Shown in pieces: positions 27,231 to 35,213 of a DNA stretch of 64,000 nucleotides. The DNA comes from Mycobacterium marinum. GTDB lineage: Bacteria > Actinomycetota > Actinomycetes > Mycobacteriales > Mycobacteriaceae. Made by a program: the position numbers and the translations under genes. Location of the stretch: contig NZ_CP024190.1 of NCBI RefSeq assembly GCF_003391395.1, forward strand, positions 4,092,001 through 4,156,000, written 5' to 3'. The stretch's first letter is position 1. Every line of letters starts with the position of its first letter. Below the pieces are notes generated by a model, which saw only the letters and a list, made by a program, of their open reading frames with translations, made no database searches and had not been told where the DNA came from.

Positions 27231-27524
27231 TCAGATGTCGGTGGTGGTGTATCTGATCTTGACTGGAGGCGCGGCCAGCAACGGCGGCAGCTCTGTTATC
27301 CGTCCGGGGCCGGCACGAAAGCTGCGGTAGGCCTCATCGTGCTCGACGGTGTCCCAAAGCTCGTAGATCAGCCAGTGCGCTTCGTCGTCCTCGTCGACAA
27401 GCACGTCGGTGCCGAGGTTTCCGTCGAAGGCCCGGGTATCTTGCAGCGCTCGCCCCAGGACATCACGTGCCGCACCCACAGCCTCGGGCTTGATTCTGAG
27501 TTCGAGTGTCACGGTGACTGGCAT
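27231..27524 (-). CDS. Antibiotic-biosynthesis-monooxygenase (ABM) domain protein
   Basis: This 97-residue protein has the ABM ferredoxin-like fold: VTVTLELRIKPEAVGAARDVL, then EAHWLIYELWDTVEHDEAYRSF near 60-80. Such small dimers act as quinol or cofactor-independent monooxygenases. The ATG at 27524 with an AAGGAGACC ribosome-binding site is clearly better than a longer start at 27647. It converges with the amidohydrolase gene, with 29 bp between stops. Confidence 0.85.
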   Translation of the reverse strand: MPVTVTLELRIKPEAVGAARDVLGRALQDTRAFDGNLGTDVLVDEDDEAHWLIYELWDTVEHDEAYRSFRAGPGRITELPPLLAAPPVKIRYTTTDI

Positions 27525-27657
27525 GGCGGTCTCCTTGTCAGATTTGGTCGTCGGATTTGGTCGAATCGTCTTGGCCAGCGGGCAGATTAGCAGGACCCCG
27601 CCACCGGCGTTACCAGGGCATTCCCCCGGTGAACCTACCGAGGTCAAGCCGAGTCTG

Positions 27658-28206
27658 TCACCACCGCCGCCGGGTCGCCAGCATCAGCATCATCCACAAC
27701 GCGGCCAGAAACCCCACCGCGACGACGGCAAACGTCACCCATCCGAGCAGCATCGCGGCAGGTCCCGGTGATCTGGTGATCGCCAGCGGGATGCACGCGG
27801 TTGGTGGGTGAACGCGGCCCACGGGCGCCGCCACGATCACCACCGCGGCGATGGTCGACGCGAGCAGCCCGGACATGGAGGTGAGCATGCCGATCAACGT
27901 GATGGGGACCGTGATCGCCAACCCGGTGGCATAGCAGCTGGCGATGACGTGCGGTCTGCGCCGGTAACGGTTCGGTGAGTGCAGGACGATAGCGGTTGTG
28001 CTCGCCATCGCCGAGATCGCGAAAGGTTCGCCCAGGCGCAGCAACAATAGTGCGCTGGGAAGCAGCACCAGCGCACCCGCAACCATCCGTTCGGCCACCG
28101 CGATGGCCGGTCTTCTCGGGTTCGTGGCGCCGGTGCGGGCAGCGCCGGTGCTGCCGGCGCTGCCATCAACGTCCTGCCAATACGGCCACCATCGAACTCG
28201 AGCCAT
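27658..28206 (-). CDS. HPP-family membrane protein
   Basis: This protein has about 182 residues and four hydrophobic segments. It carries the family hallmark GRVHPPTACIPLAI near residue 130 and a SPNRYRRRPHVIASCY motif after the first helices. HPP proteins occur in bacteria and plastids, and some transport nitrite or other anions. The ATG at 28206 (MARVRWWPYWQ) is favoured; longer frames run into the leader of the divergent dehydrogenase. Confidence 0.8.
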   Translation of the reverse strand: MARVRWWPYWQDVDGSAGSTGAARTGATNPRRPAIAVAERMVAGALVLLPSALLLLRLGEPFAISAMASTTAIVLHSPNRYRRRPHVIASCYATGLAITVPITLIGMLTSMSGLLASTIAAVVIVAAPVGRVHPPTACIPLAITRSPGPAAMLLGWVTFAVVAVGFLAALWMMLMLATRRRW

Positions 28207-28367
28207 CCTGGCTATCCTCTCTCGCGGATTGACTCCTTGCAGCGTTCGGGAGCAGGCTCGGTGGCAGCCTGGACCGTCGCCACGTGGGCGTAGCCGCCGG
28301 GGCGGCCCCAAACGGTCGCTCACCCGGGCCGACAAATCCAGAATCCGTTGACGACGGGAGCACGCGC

Positions 28368-29378
28368 ATGAGGTCCGCTGTGGTGACGACCCCGGGCCAC
28401 ACCGACGTCATCGAGGCACCCGACCCGCAGGTCGGGCCCAAAGACGTGTTGGTCAAGATCCGCGCCTGCGGAATCTGCGGCACCGATTCGTTCTACATCT
28501 CGATCGGTGGCCTACCGCCCCATCGAGGCCGGATGCCGCTCGGGCACGAACCCGCCGGCGAGGTGGTCGCGGTCGGCTCGCGGGTATCTGGCCTCGCCGT
28601 CGGTGACCACGTCGTCATCAATCCGATGGCCGCCCCCAACGGCATCATCGGCAACGGCGGAGCCAGTGGCGCGCTGGCGGACTATCTCCTCATCGAGGAG
28701 GCGGTGCGCGGGGTAAGCCTGGAGGTCATTCCCGAGCACATACCGTTCGAAGTGGCCGCGCTCAACGAGCCGATGGCGGTGGCCCGCCATGCTGTAAACC
28801 AATGCAAGCCAAAGCCTTCTGACAAGATCCTGATCTTCGGTGCCGGCCCAATCGGTCTGGGCGCGGTGCTGGCGTTCAAGTCGGTCGGCGCCGCGCACGT
28901 CGCGGTCGCTGATCTCATCCCGTCCCGCCTGGACAAGGCGCTCCAAGTGGGTGCCGACGCGGTCATCAATTCCGCCGAGGAAGATCTCACCCAACGGCTC
29001 ATCGATCTGCACGGTCCTGGGCAGGCACTGTTCCCTGGCAAGGCGGGCACCGATATCTACCTGGACGCCGCCGGCGCGCCCGCGGCCGTCAACAGCGCGC
29101 TGACCAACGCGAAAAAGGGGGCCACCATCGGCATCGTGGCCGTCCACAAGAAGCCGGTCGAGGTCGATCTGGTCACCGTGATGAGCCACGAGATCACCCT
29201 GGTGGGATCGATCGGCTACCCCACCGAAATCTTCGACGTCACCAAAGACATCGTCGCCGATTGGCAGAGATATGCATTGATCGTCGACCGCACCATCGCA
29301 TTCGACAACGTGCAGGATGCCCTTGCCGCCGCCACCGCACCGGGAACGGCCGATAAGATCGTTGTGACTTTCCCCTAG
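28368..29378 (+). CDS. Zinc-type alcohol dehydrogenase (MDR family)
   Basis: This is a 336-residue medium-chain dehydrogenase. Catalytic zinc ligands are Cys37 (GICGTD) and His60-Glu61 (GHEPAGEV); the cofactor site is IFGAGPIGLGAVLA near 160. The four-Cys structural zinc lobe expected near 90-110 is absent. The closest recognised type is sorbitol or threonine dehydrogenase. The ATG at 28368 follows a GACGGGAGCA stretch. It diverges from the HPP gene with 161 bp between starts. Confidence 0.87.
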   Translation: MRSAVVTTPGHTDVIEAPDPQVGPKDVLVKIRACGICGTDSFYISIGGLPPHRGRMPLGHEPAGEVVAVGSRVSGLAVGDHVVINPMAAPNGIIGNGGASGALADYLLIEEAVRGVSLEVIPEHIPFEVAALNEPMAVARHAVNQCKPKPSDKILIFGAGPIGLGAVLAFKSVGAAHVAVADLIPSRLDKALQVGADAVINSAEEDLTQRLIDLHGPGQALFPGKAGTDIYLDAAGAPAAVNSALTNAKKGATIGIVAVHKKPVEVDLVTVMSHEITLVGSIGYPTEIFDVTKDIVADWQRYALIVDRTIAFDNVQDALAAATAPGTADKIVVTFP

Positions 29379-29429
29379 ACCGCCACCCGTTGCGCCGACC
29401 CCTGACTGCTATCCCTCGCGGGCAGCCGA

Positions 29430-29858
29430 TCAGGACAGCTGATAGCCGTCGCGTGAGATCGAGAAACCTCCGCCGTCGCCGATATCGCGGCAGGTCACCC
29501 CCGACGTCTCACTTTCACACTGCAGCGATCCCTTGGTGATCTTGTCGCCGTAGGCCAGCGCCGGCCCGCCGCCCAGCGCGGTGTCACCGGCACAGACGAA
29601 TCGAGCGGGCTGACCGGCGGTGAGCACGATGCCCTGCCCATAATCCATCATCGACTCGCAATCGGCGGGCCTCGGCGGCGGCGACCAGGTGCGGTCACGG
29701 ACATCGCAGCGCACCGACGAAGAGTCGATCATGCAGCCGATGTTGCCGCTGGGCGACGTGAATCCGACGATGTCGGCGTGAGCCGTTGCCGGGGCGAGCA
29801 CGCCGGCCGCGAACGCACCGACAACTGTAACGAGCAGGCGTTTCGGGTGGTGAGTCAT
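29430..29858 (-). CDS. Secreted DUF6636-like protein
   Basis: This 142-residue protein has a cleavable signal peptide (KRLLVTVVGAFAAGVLAPATAHA, cut after about residue 29). The mature part begins DIVGFTSPSGNIGCMID and contains six Cys (IGC, VRC, DCE, FVC, LQC, VTC), enough for three disulfides. The SPSGNIxC pattern is typical of a mycobacterial secreted family that I recall as DUF6636. Its function is unknown. It is transcribed away from the allophanate hydrolase gene. Confidence 0.75.
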   Translation of the reverse strand: MTHHPKRLLVTVVGAFAAGVLAPATAHADIVGFTSPSGNIGCMIDSSSVRCDVRDRTWSPPPRPADCESMMDYGQGIVLTAGQPARFVCAGDTALGGGPALAYGDKITKGSLQCESETSGVTCRDIGDGGGFSISRDGYQLS

Positions 29859-30231
29859 TGCTTGGACCCTACTCGTCGGTTGTCGCTGCAAGGCGGGCAA
29901 AATGCATCCGTTGCCGGCCGGGACATCCGGCCAACGCCTGCCCCACCCGATACGGCCACCAACCTTGCAGCACAAGCGATTCACCTCGCGACGACATCGC
30001 TGCGCAATGGCCAACTCGCCAAGACGTCCAAACATTCAGTTGTTCAACAGGTTTGGCGGATCGACCGGTGATTGATGAGCCCGCGCGCACCGGGCTCGGG
30101 GTCTCGGATCGCACGGGTAACCGCAAGGCCACGCCCGCGGGCCGCCGTCTCGGGGGATTGTCTCGGGGGATTATTGTGCGGGTGCCTACCCCCGCCCCCG
30201 GCACACCCGCAACGGTGAACGGAGACAATGC
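29859..30231. other. Divergent intergenic region with a 13-bp tandem repeat
   Basis: No gene is supported here. The promoters of the secreted DUF6636-like gene and of the allophanate hydrolase must lie in this stretch. GTCTCGGGGGATT is present twice in tandem at 30147-30172, about 60 bp before the hydrolase start. A short open frame at 29869-30384 on the minus strand runs into the hydrolase gene and is not credible. Confidence 0.5.
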
Positions 30232-31938
30232 ATGACCCACGCCCCGACTCCGACCGACCGAGTCAAGGCCGCCTACCGGCGCATCGCCGACACCGATCGG
30301 CCCGAAGTATGGATCACCCTGCGCGACCAAGCCGATGTGCTCGCCGACGCCACGGTCATCGAAGGGCGGGTGGCCGCGGGACAAGACCTGCCGCTGGCCG
30401 GATTGCTGGTCGCGGTCAAGGACAATATCGACGTCGCGGGTCTACCCACCACCGCAGCCTGCCCCGAGTTCGCCTACACCCCTGACACCACCGCGGCCGC
30501 GGTGCAACGGCTCATCGACGCCGGCGCGATCATCCTGGGCAAGACCAACCTCGACCAGTTCGCCACCGGGTTGGTCGGCACCCGAAGCCCTTATGGCGCC
30601 GTCCGCAATGCGCAGCACCCAGAGCTGATCTCGGGAGGCTCCAGTTCGGGTTCAGCGGTTGCTGTCGCCCTGGGCATCACCGACCTGGGCATCGGTACCG
30701 ACACCGCCGGCTCCGGACGCGTGCCGGCCGCCCTCAACGGAATCATCGGCATCAAACCCACCCTGGGCATCATCCCCACCCACGGCGTGGTGCCCGCCTG
30801 CGCCGACTACGACACCGTCACGGTATTCGCGGCCGAGCTACCCACCGCGGCGCTCGCCATCGCCACCATGATCGGCCCCGACGCGCGTGATCCCCGCAGC
30901 CGGCGCTGGCCATCCGACGCCGCCCTGGCCGCACCCGAGACACCCCGGCTTGCGATTCCCACGCCGGAGAACCTGGCCCCCCTCACCGACACGTACCGGA
31001 CTGCCTTCCAGCGATGTGTGCAAGCCGCTACCGCCGCGGGCGCCAGCATCGCCACCGTCGACATCAGCACGCTGCTGGATGCGGCCCGCCTGCTCTATGA
31101 CGGCGCAATCGTGGCCGAACGCTACGCGGCCGTCGGAGAATTCCTCGACACCAACCCGTCCGGCGCCGATCCGACAGTGGCCACCATCATCACCGCGGCG
31201 CGCTCCACCACCGGGGCCGCCTTCGCCGCGGACCTACACGCGCTCGCCTATGCGCGCGGTGCTGCGGCCGAACTTCTGGGCCGCTTCGACGCACTGTTGC
31301 TACCCACCACCACCGAGCACCCGAGTTTGGCCGCCGTTGCGGCCGATCCGGCCGGGATCAATCGGCGGATGGGTACCTTCACCAACTTCTGCAATTTGCT
31401 GGACTTGGCCGCGATCGCCATCCCCGCCGCACCACTGCCGGACGCGAGGCCGTTCGGTGTCATGCTCATCGCCGCGGCCTTCGGCGACCAGGTCGCCATC
31501 GACATTGCGGCCCGCCTCAGCGGGGTCAGCACCCCGTTGCTGGTCAATCATGGGGTTGAGCTGGCCGTCTTCGGGGCTCATCTGCGCGGACAGCCACTGC
31601 ACCCCCAACTACAAGAGCTGGGCGCCCGCTATTGCGGGCCGATCACCACCAGCGACGCCTACCGCCTGACCGTCCTGGACACCACGCCCGCCAAACCCGC
31701 GCTCGTGCGCACCGATCCCGGCGCCGGCGCCGGCATCCGCGGCGAGCTCTACCGAATCTCGGAAGCCGGCCTGGGGCGCTTCCTGGCCGCGCTACCACCA
31801 CCCATGGCGCTGACCGCGATCGAACTCGAAAACGGCAGCGAGGTGGTCGGTTTCACGGCCACCCAGGACGCAACCAGCGACGCGACCGACATCACCGCCT
31901 ACCGCGGCTGGCTGGCCTATCTGGCCGCGCAACGCTAG
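30232..31938 (+). CDS. atzF: Allophanate hydrolase
   Basis: This 568-residue amidase-signature enzyme hydrolyses allophanate to ammonia and CO2 in ATP-dependent urea breakdown. The Ser-cisSer-Lys triad is visible: Lys63 (AVKDNID), Ser137/138 (GGSSSGSA) and Ser161 (TDTAGSGR). The extra C-terminal domain (about 445-568), ending in the GWLAYLAAQR helix, separates allophanate hydrolases from ordinary amidases. Urea carboxylase is normally adjacent but is not found in this window, so the substrate supply is unclear. The ATG is clear, with a GGAGACA site before it. Confidence 0.9.
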   Translation: MTHAPTPTDRVKAAYRRIADTDRPEVWITLRDQADVLADATVIEGRVAAGQDLPLAGLLVAVKDNIDVAGLPTTAACPEFAYTPDTTAAAVQRLIDAGAIILGKTNLDQFATGLVGTRSPYGAVRNAQHPELISGGSSSGSAVAVALGITDLGIGTDTAGSGRVPAALNGIIGIKPTLGIIPTHGVVPACADYDTVTVFAAELPTAALAIATMIGPDARDPRSRRWPSDAALAAPETPRLAIPTPENLAPLTDTYRTAFQRCVQAATAAGASIATVDISTLLDAARLLYDGAIVAERYAAVGEFLDTNPSGADPTVATIITAARSTTGAAFAADLHALAYARGAAAELLGRFDALLLPTTTEHPSLAAVAADPAGINRRMGTFTNFCNLLDLAAIAIPAAPLPDARPFGVMLIAAAFGDQVAIDIAARLSGVSTPLLVNHGVELAVFGAHLRGQPLHPQLQELGARYCGPITTSDAYRLTVLDTTPAKPALVRTDPGAGAGIRGELYRISEAGLGRFLAALPPPMALTAIELENGSEVVGFTATQDATSDATDITAYRGWLAYLAAQR

Positions 31939-31960
31939 AACCGTCGCGACCGAAACGCGG

Positions 31961-32596
31961 TCAGCTCTTGGTGCCGACGGTGATCAGATCAGGCACCAGC
32001 CGCGTCCAGACCGGCCGACGGACGCGGTGCTGATCACTGATGGTGAACCCCGCGCCTTCGAACAGTGCCCGCATCTCGGCCGGCGACGGGCTGTGCTGGG
32101 GTTTCCATTTGCTAGCCGCTGGGAGCTGCAGCAGGGGCTGGCGCGCGCTCAGGGATGAGACGGCCACCAGGCCGCCGGGGGCCAAGACCCGATGAAACTC
32201 CCGCAACGCCGCCGGCTGATCGAAGAAATGAAATGCGGTGGTGGTAACCACGGCATCGAGCGCGCCGTCATCGAACGGCAGTTGCTCCGCCGGGCCGCGC
32301 AGCCACCGCACCCGATCGGATTTAGCCCGGGCCTGGTCGAGCATCCCGTGCGACATGTCTACACCGTAGATTTCGTCAGGGTGCAGTTCGCGCTCGATCC
32401 GAGCACTGAGAATGCCAGTGCCGCACGCAATATCAGCAATCCTGCGAGATTTGTGGGCGCGCAGCTGGGCGAGAACCTCGTCATGGGGCGGGCGGTATAC
32501 CCATTGCTGCAGGATTGCCAAGTCGTAGGCCGGGGCCAACAAACTCCAGATCCCCGTGACGGCGTCGTTGAAGCCCCGGCGCGGCACCGTCGTCAT
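31961..32596 (-). CDS. Class I SAM-dependent methyltransferase
   Basis: This 211-residue methyltransferase of the UbiE/Methyltransf_11 type has motif I IADIACGTGILSARI (48-62), acidic IYGVDMSHGML, and LDAVVTTTAFHFF. It overlaps the upstream methyltransferase gene by four bases (ATGA at 32593-32596), so the two are coupled. The substrate is not evident. Confidence 0.87.
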   Translation of the reverse strand: MTTVPRRGFNDAVTGIWSLLAPAYDLAILQQWVYRPPHDEVLAQLRAHKSRRIADIACGTGILSARIERELHPDEIYGVDMSHGMLDQARAKSDRVRWLRGPAEQLPFDDGALDAVVTTTAFHFFDQPAALREFHRVLAPGGLVAVSSLSARQPLLQLPAASKWKPQHSPSPAEMRALFEGAGFTISDQHRVRRPVWTRLVPDLITVGTKS

Positions 32597-33525
32597 GCGG
32601 TCAGGACCGAACTGTAGTAGATCGTGTCTGCCATGGTCACCGAGTCATTGTTGTGCGGGATCGGCGCGGCACCGTTGTCGGCCAACAGCTGACTCATCTG
32701 GGTGCCGACCGACTGCCAGCCCAGGTTCTGCAGATACAACTCCACATCCGCTCGGTCACCCTCATAGCCGAGATCACCGAACTCCAGCTCAAACCCGTGC
32801 TCACGCCATCTGGCGGTGGCCTTGCGCATCAATTCCCGCGCCTTTTCGGCGTCTTGCTGCGGCCTGTTCGGGATCGCCTCGCAGGCCAGCCGGCTGCCCG
32901 TGGCGCTGAGCGCGCTGATGTTGTTCAGCAGTCGGTCCTGAGCTTCCGGAGGGAGATAGCCGAAGAGCCCCTCAGCAATCCACGCGGTAGGGCGACCGGC
33001 GTCAAAACCCGCTTCCGTCAAGGCCTTCGGCCAGTCTTGACGCAGATCGACGGCCACCGTGCGCAAGTCGGCTCGCGGTACTGCGCCCAGCCCTGCCAAC
33101 GTGGTGGTCTTGAACGCGATCACCTCCGGCTGGTCTATCTCGAAAACCGTCATCCCGGCCGGCCAATCCAATCGGTAGGCGCGCGCGTCCAGGCCCGACG
33201 CCAGGATCACCGCCTGACGGACGCCGGCGCGGGTCGCATCCTGAAAGAACGCGTCGAAGAAGCGAGTCCGCACGGCCATCGCATCTGGCATCTGCGCTAG
33301 CTGCCAACCAGACTCCGTATCGTCGACGTCGGCTACCACCAGATCGCCGGTGACCCAGCGCGTGAAAAAGTCCACGCCGACTGCACGAACCAGCGGTTCG
33401 GCGAACCTGTCCGCAATCAAGGGGTTGTCGGCATTGGTGGCGATCGCCCGCGCCGCCGCCACCATCGTGGCCGTCGCCCCCACACTGGTGGCCAAGTCCC
33501 AGCTGTCGTTGTCTGTGCGTGGCAT
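32593..33525 (-). CDS. TIGR00027-family SAM-dependent methyltransferase
   Basis: This 310-residue protein belongs to the mycobacterium-rich TIGR00027 methyltransferase family. It begins with the typical DNDSWDLATSVGATATMVAAAR and ADRFAEPLVRAVG blocks; the SAM site is QAVILASGLDARAYRLDWP (about 104-122), followed by FEIDQPEVIAFK and AWIAEGLFGYLPPEAQD. Members carry out O-methylation of small molecules in the few characterised cases. It is the first gene of a two-gene unit, translationally coupled to the second methyltransferase. Confidence 0.92.
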   Translation of the reverse strand: MPRTDNDSWDLATSVGATATMVAAARAIATNADNPLIADRFAEPLVRAVGVDFFTRWVTGDLVVADVDDTESGWQLAQMPDAMAVRTRFFDAFFQDATRAGVRQAVILASGLDARAYRLDWPAGMTVFEIDQPEVIAFKTTTLAGLGAVPRADLRTVAVDLRQDWPKALTEAGFDAGRPTAWIAEGLFGYLPPEAQDRLLNNISALSATGSRLACEAIPNRPQQDAEKARELMRKATARWREHGFELEFGDLGYEGDRADVELYLQNLGWQSVGTQMSQLLADNGAAPIPHNNDSVTMADTIYYSSVLTA

Positions 33526-33638
33526 GCGCCCTCCGATGTCGAAGCCGAAAATACTTAGTCAGTATAACCACTATCCCGGTGCGGGCTGGACCGGCGTAAA
33601 ATTGATGTCTCAATGGCAGTAACCGAAAGCGTCGCGCG

Positions 33639-34055
33639 ATGCCGAACCTCGACACGAACACCCAGAATCGGACCAACTTGTTACGGGCGGCGCTCATCGC
33701 CGTCGGCTTGATCTTCACCTTCGCCGTCTACCCCCTCACCATCATCTGGCCATCCGGCTGGAGTTGGGGTCATGGGTCATCGCATTACCTCACGATGATC
33801 ATCGGCATCTACACCACACTTGGCGTCTTCCTTCTGATCGCGGCACGAGATCCGCTGGCCCACCGCAGCCTGATCTGGTTCACGGTGGTATCGAGCGTCG
33901 TTCACGCCGCGATCATGGCCGCGCAGGCGATCGGCGACCCACACGAGCGCGGCCACCTGGCCGGTGATGTGCCCGCTCTGGTGATCGTCGCCGTTGTCCT
34001 GGGTCTGTTGATGCGGGGCGCCGAAACCCCGCGACGAGTCCAGACACCCGGGTAG
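33639..34055 (+). CDS. Small four-helix membrane protein (DUF6632-like)
   Basis: This 138-residue protein has four hydrophobic segments (about 16-36, 48-68, 76-94, 106-122). HGSSHYLTMIIGIYTTLGVFLLIAARDP and HERGHLAGDVPALV resemble the mycobacterial DUF6632 group. Its function is unknown. It starts divergently from the methyltransferase pair, with 113 bp between. Confidence 0.7.
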   Translation: MPNLDTNTQNRTNLLRAALIAVGLIFTFAVYPLTIIWPSGWSWGHGSSHYLTMIIGIYTTLGVFLLIAARDPLAHRSLIWFTVVSSVVHAAIMAAQAIGDPHERGHLAGDVPALVIVAVVLGLLMRGAETPRRVQTPG

Positions 34056-34134
34056 GCCCATCTAGGGCCCGCTCGGGCCAACTACGATCGGCGGCGAAAC
34101 CTTGCCAGCTAGATATCCGAAAGGCCCAACGCCG

Positions 34135-34977
34135 GTGGCCCGTTCATATGATTTTGCTCAGGTCGACGTGTTCTCTGCGACGCCATATATGGGTAACCCG
34201 GTCGCGGTCGTTCTCGACGCGTCCGGGCTGGACGACGAAACGATGCAGCGCGTCGCCCGCTGGACGAACCTCTCGGAGACGACTTTCGTGCTGCCGCCCG
34301 AAGACCCGAACGCCCACTACAAGTTGCGGATCTTTACTCCTGGTGGGGAGCTTGCTTTCGCCGGTCACCCCACCCTCGGCTCGGCGCATGCCTGGCTCGA
34401 GCACCGCGAAAGCCCAGGCTGTGCGGATCGCATCGTGCAGGAATGTGGCGCGGGCCTGGTGCAGCTGCGTCGCCATCACGGCATGCTGTCGTTCGCCGCC
34501 CCACCCATGCGACGCACGGGCGATCTGGACGAGGCTTATCTGACGCAGATCGTCGCCGCATTCGGCATTGCTCGCGACCAGGTGCTCGCCCACCAATGGG
34601 TTGACAACGGTCCCGGATGGGCGGTCGTGCAACTGGCCACCGCCCAAGAGGTGCTCGACCTTGAACCTGACTTCTCACAGATGTCCGCTGCCATGGTGGG
34701 GGCGATCGGCGCCTACCCGTCGGGTTCGGAGCACGCGTTTGAGTTGCGCACCTTCGCTCCCGGGGTCGGGGTCGCCGAAGATCCGGTGTGCGGCAGCATG
34801 AACGCCGGCGTCGCCCAGTGGCTGACCAGCACGGGCACCGCGCCGCTGAGCTACACAGTCTCCCAAGGGGCGCGTCTGGCCAGAGCCGGAGAAATATCGA
34901 TAACCACCGATCCCGACGGTGTCGTTTGGGTCAGCGGGGCCACGAGAACCTGCTTCAAAGGCACCGCCCTGTTCTAG
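34135..34977 (+). CDS. PhzF-family isomerase/epimerase
   Basis: This is a 280-residue diaminopimelate-epimerase-fold protein. The PhzF motifs are QVDVFSATPYMGNPVAVVLD, NLSETTFVLPP (with the conserved Glu), FTPGGELAFAGHPTLG and VAEDPVCGSMNAGVAQWL. PhzF proteins catalyse isomerisation of small metabolites; phenazine genes are absent here. The GTG at 34135 gives the normal N-terminus, whereas a TTG at 34102 would add 11 residues. It converges with the reverse transcriptase operon across a 236-bp gap containing tandem hairpins. Confidence 0.87.
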   Translation: MARSYDFAQVDVFSATPYMGNPVAVVLDASGLDDETMQRVARWTNLSETTFVLPPEDPNAHYKLRIFTPGGELAFAGHPTLGSAHAWLEHRESPGCADRIVQECGAGLVQLRRHHGMLSFAAPPMRRTGDLDEAYLTQIVAAFGIARDQVLAHQWVDNGPGWAVVQLATAQEVLDLEPDFSQMSAAMVGAIGAYPSGSEHAFELRTFAPGVGVAEDPVCGSMNAGVAQWLTSTGTAPLSYTVSQGARLARAGEISITTDPDGVVWVSGATRTCFKGTALF

Positions 34978-35103
34978 CAACGCCGCACCGCTACCGGCGC
35001 TACCCGTTGTAGCCCGTCGAAGAGGGGCTCGCACCGACCGTGGACCAGGTCATCGGGTCCGGCCCCTGGCCGCAACCCGGCAGCGCGCAAGAGAGGACGC
35101 GGG

Positions 35104-35174
35104 AAAAAACGGAAAAAGTGAGGGATCGAAAGCCGTAGCCTCTGTGGTCCCTCGAAAAAGCCGCATGAAAGCGG
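35104..35174 (-). terminator. Tandem hairpins with T-runs after the reverse transcriptase gene
   Basis: Read on the minus strand, CCGC-TTTCAT-GCGG (35174-35161) is followed by CTTTTT. Then GAGGGA (35153-35148) pairs with TCCCTC (35125-35120), followed by TTTTT (35117-35113) and TTTTTT (35109-35104). They start 39 bp after the reverse transcriptase stop codon. Two intrinsic terminators in a row fit. T-runs like these are scarce in mycobacteria, so a small structured RNA is also possible. Confidence 0.6.
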
Positions 35175-35213
35175 GGTCCGCGCCCTCCCCATGATCGAAC
35201 CGCATGCCGGCAA

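Noticed and set aside
35000..35213. A classical retron msr-msd
   Set aside because: Retron RNA lies upstream of the reverse transcriptase; upstream here is a coding overlap with the membrane gene. The downstream hairpins look more like terminators, although they are kept as a finding.
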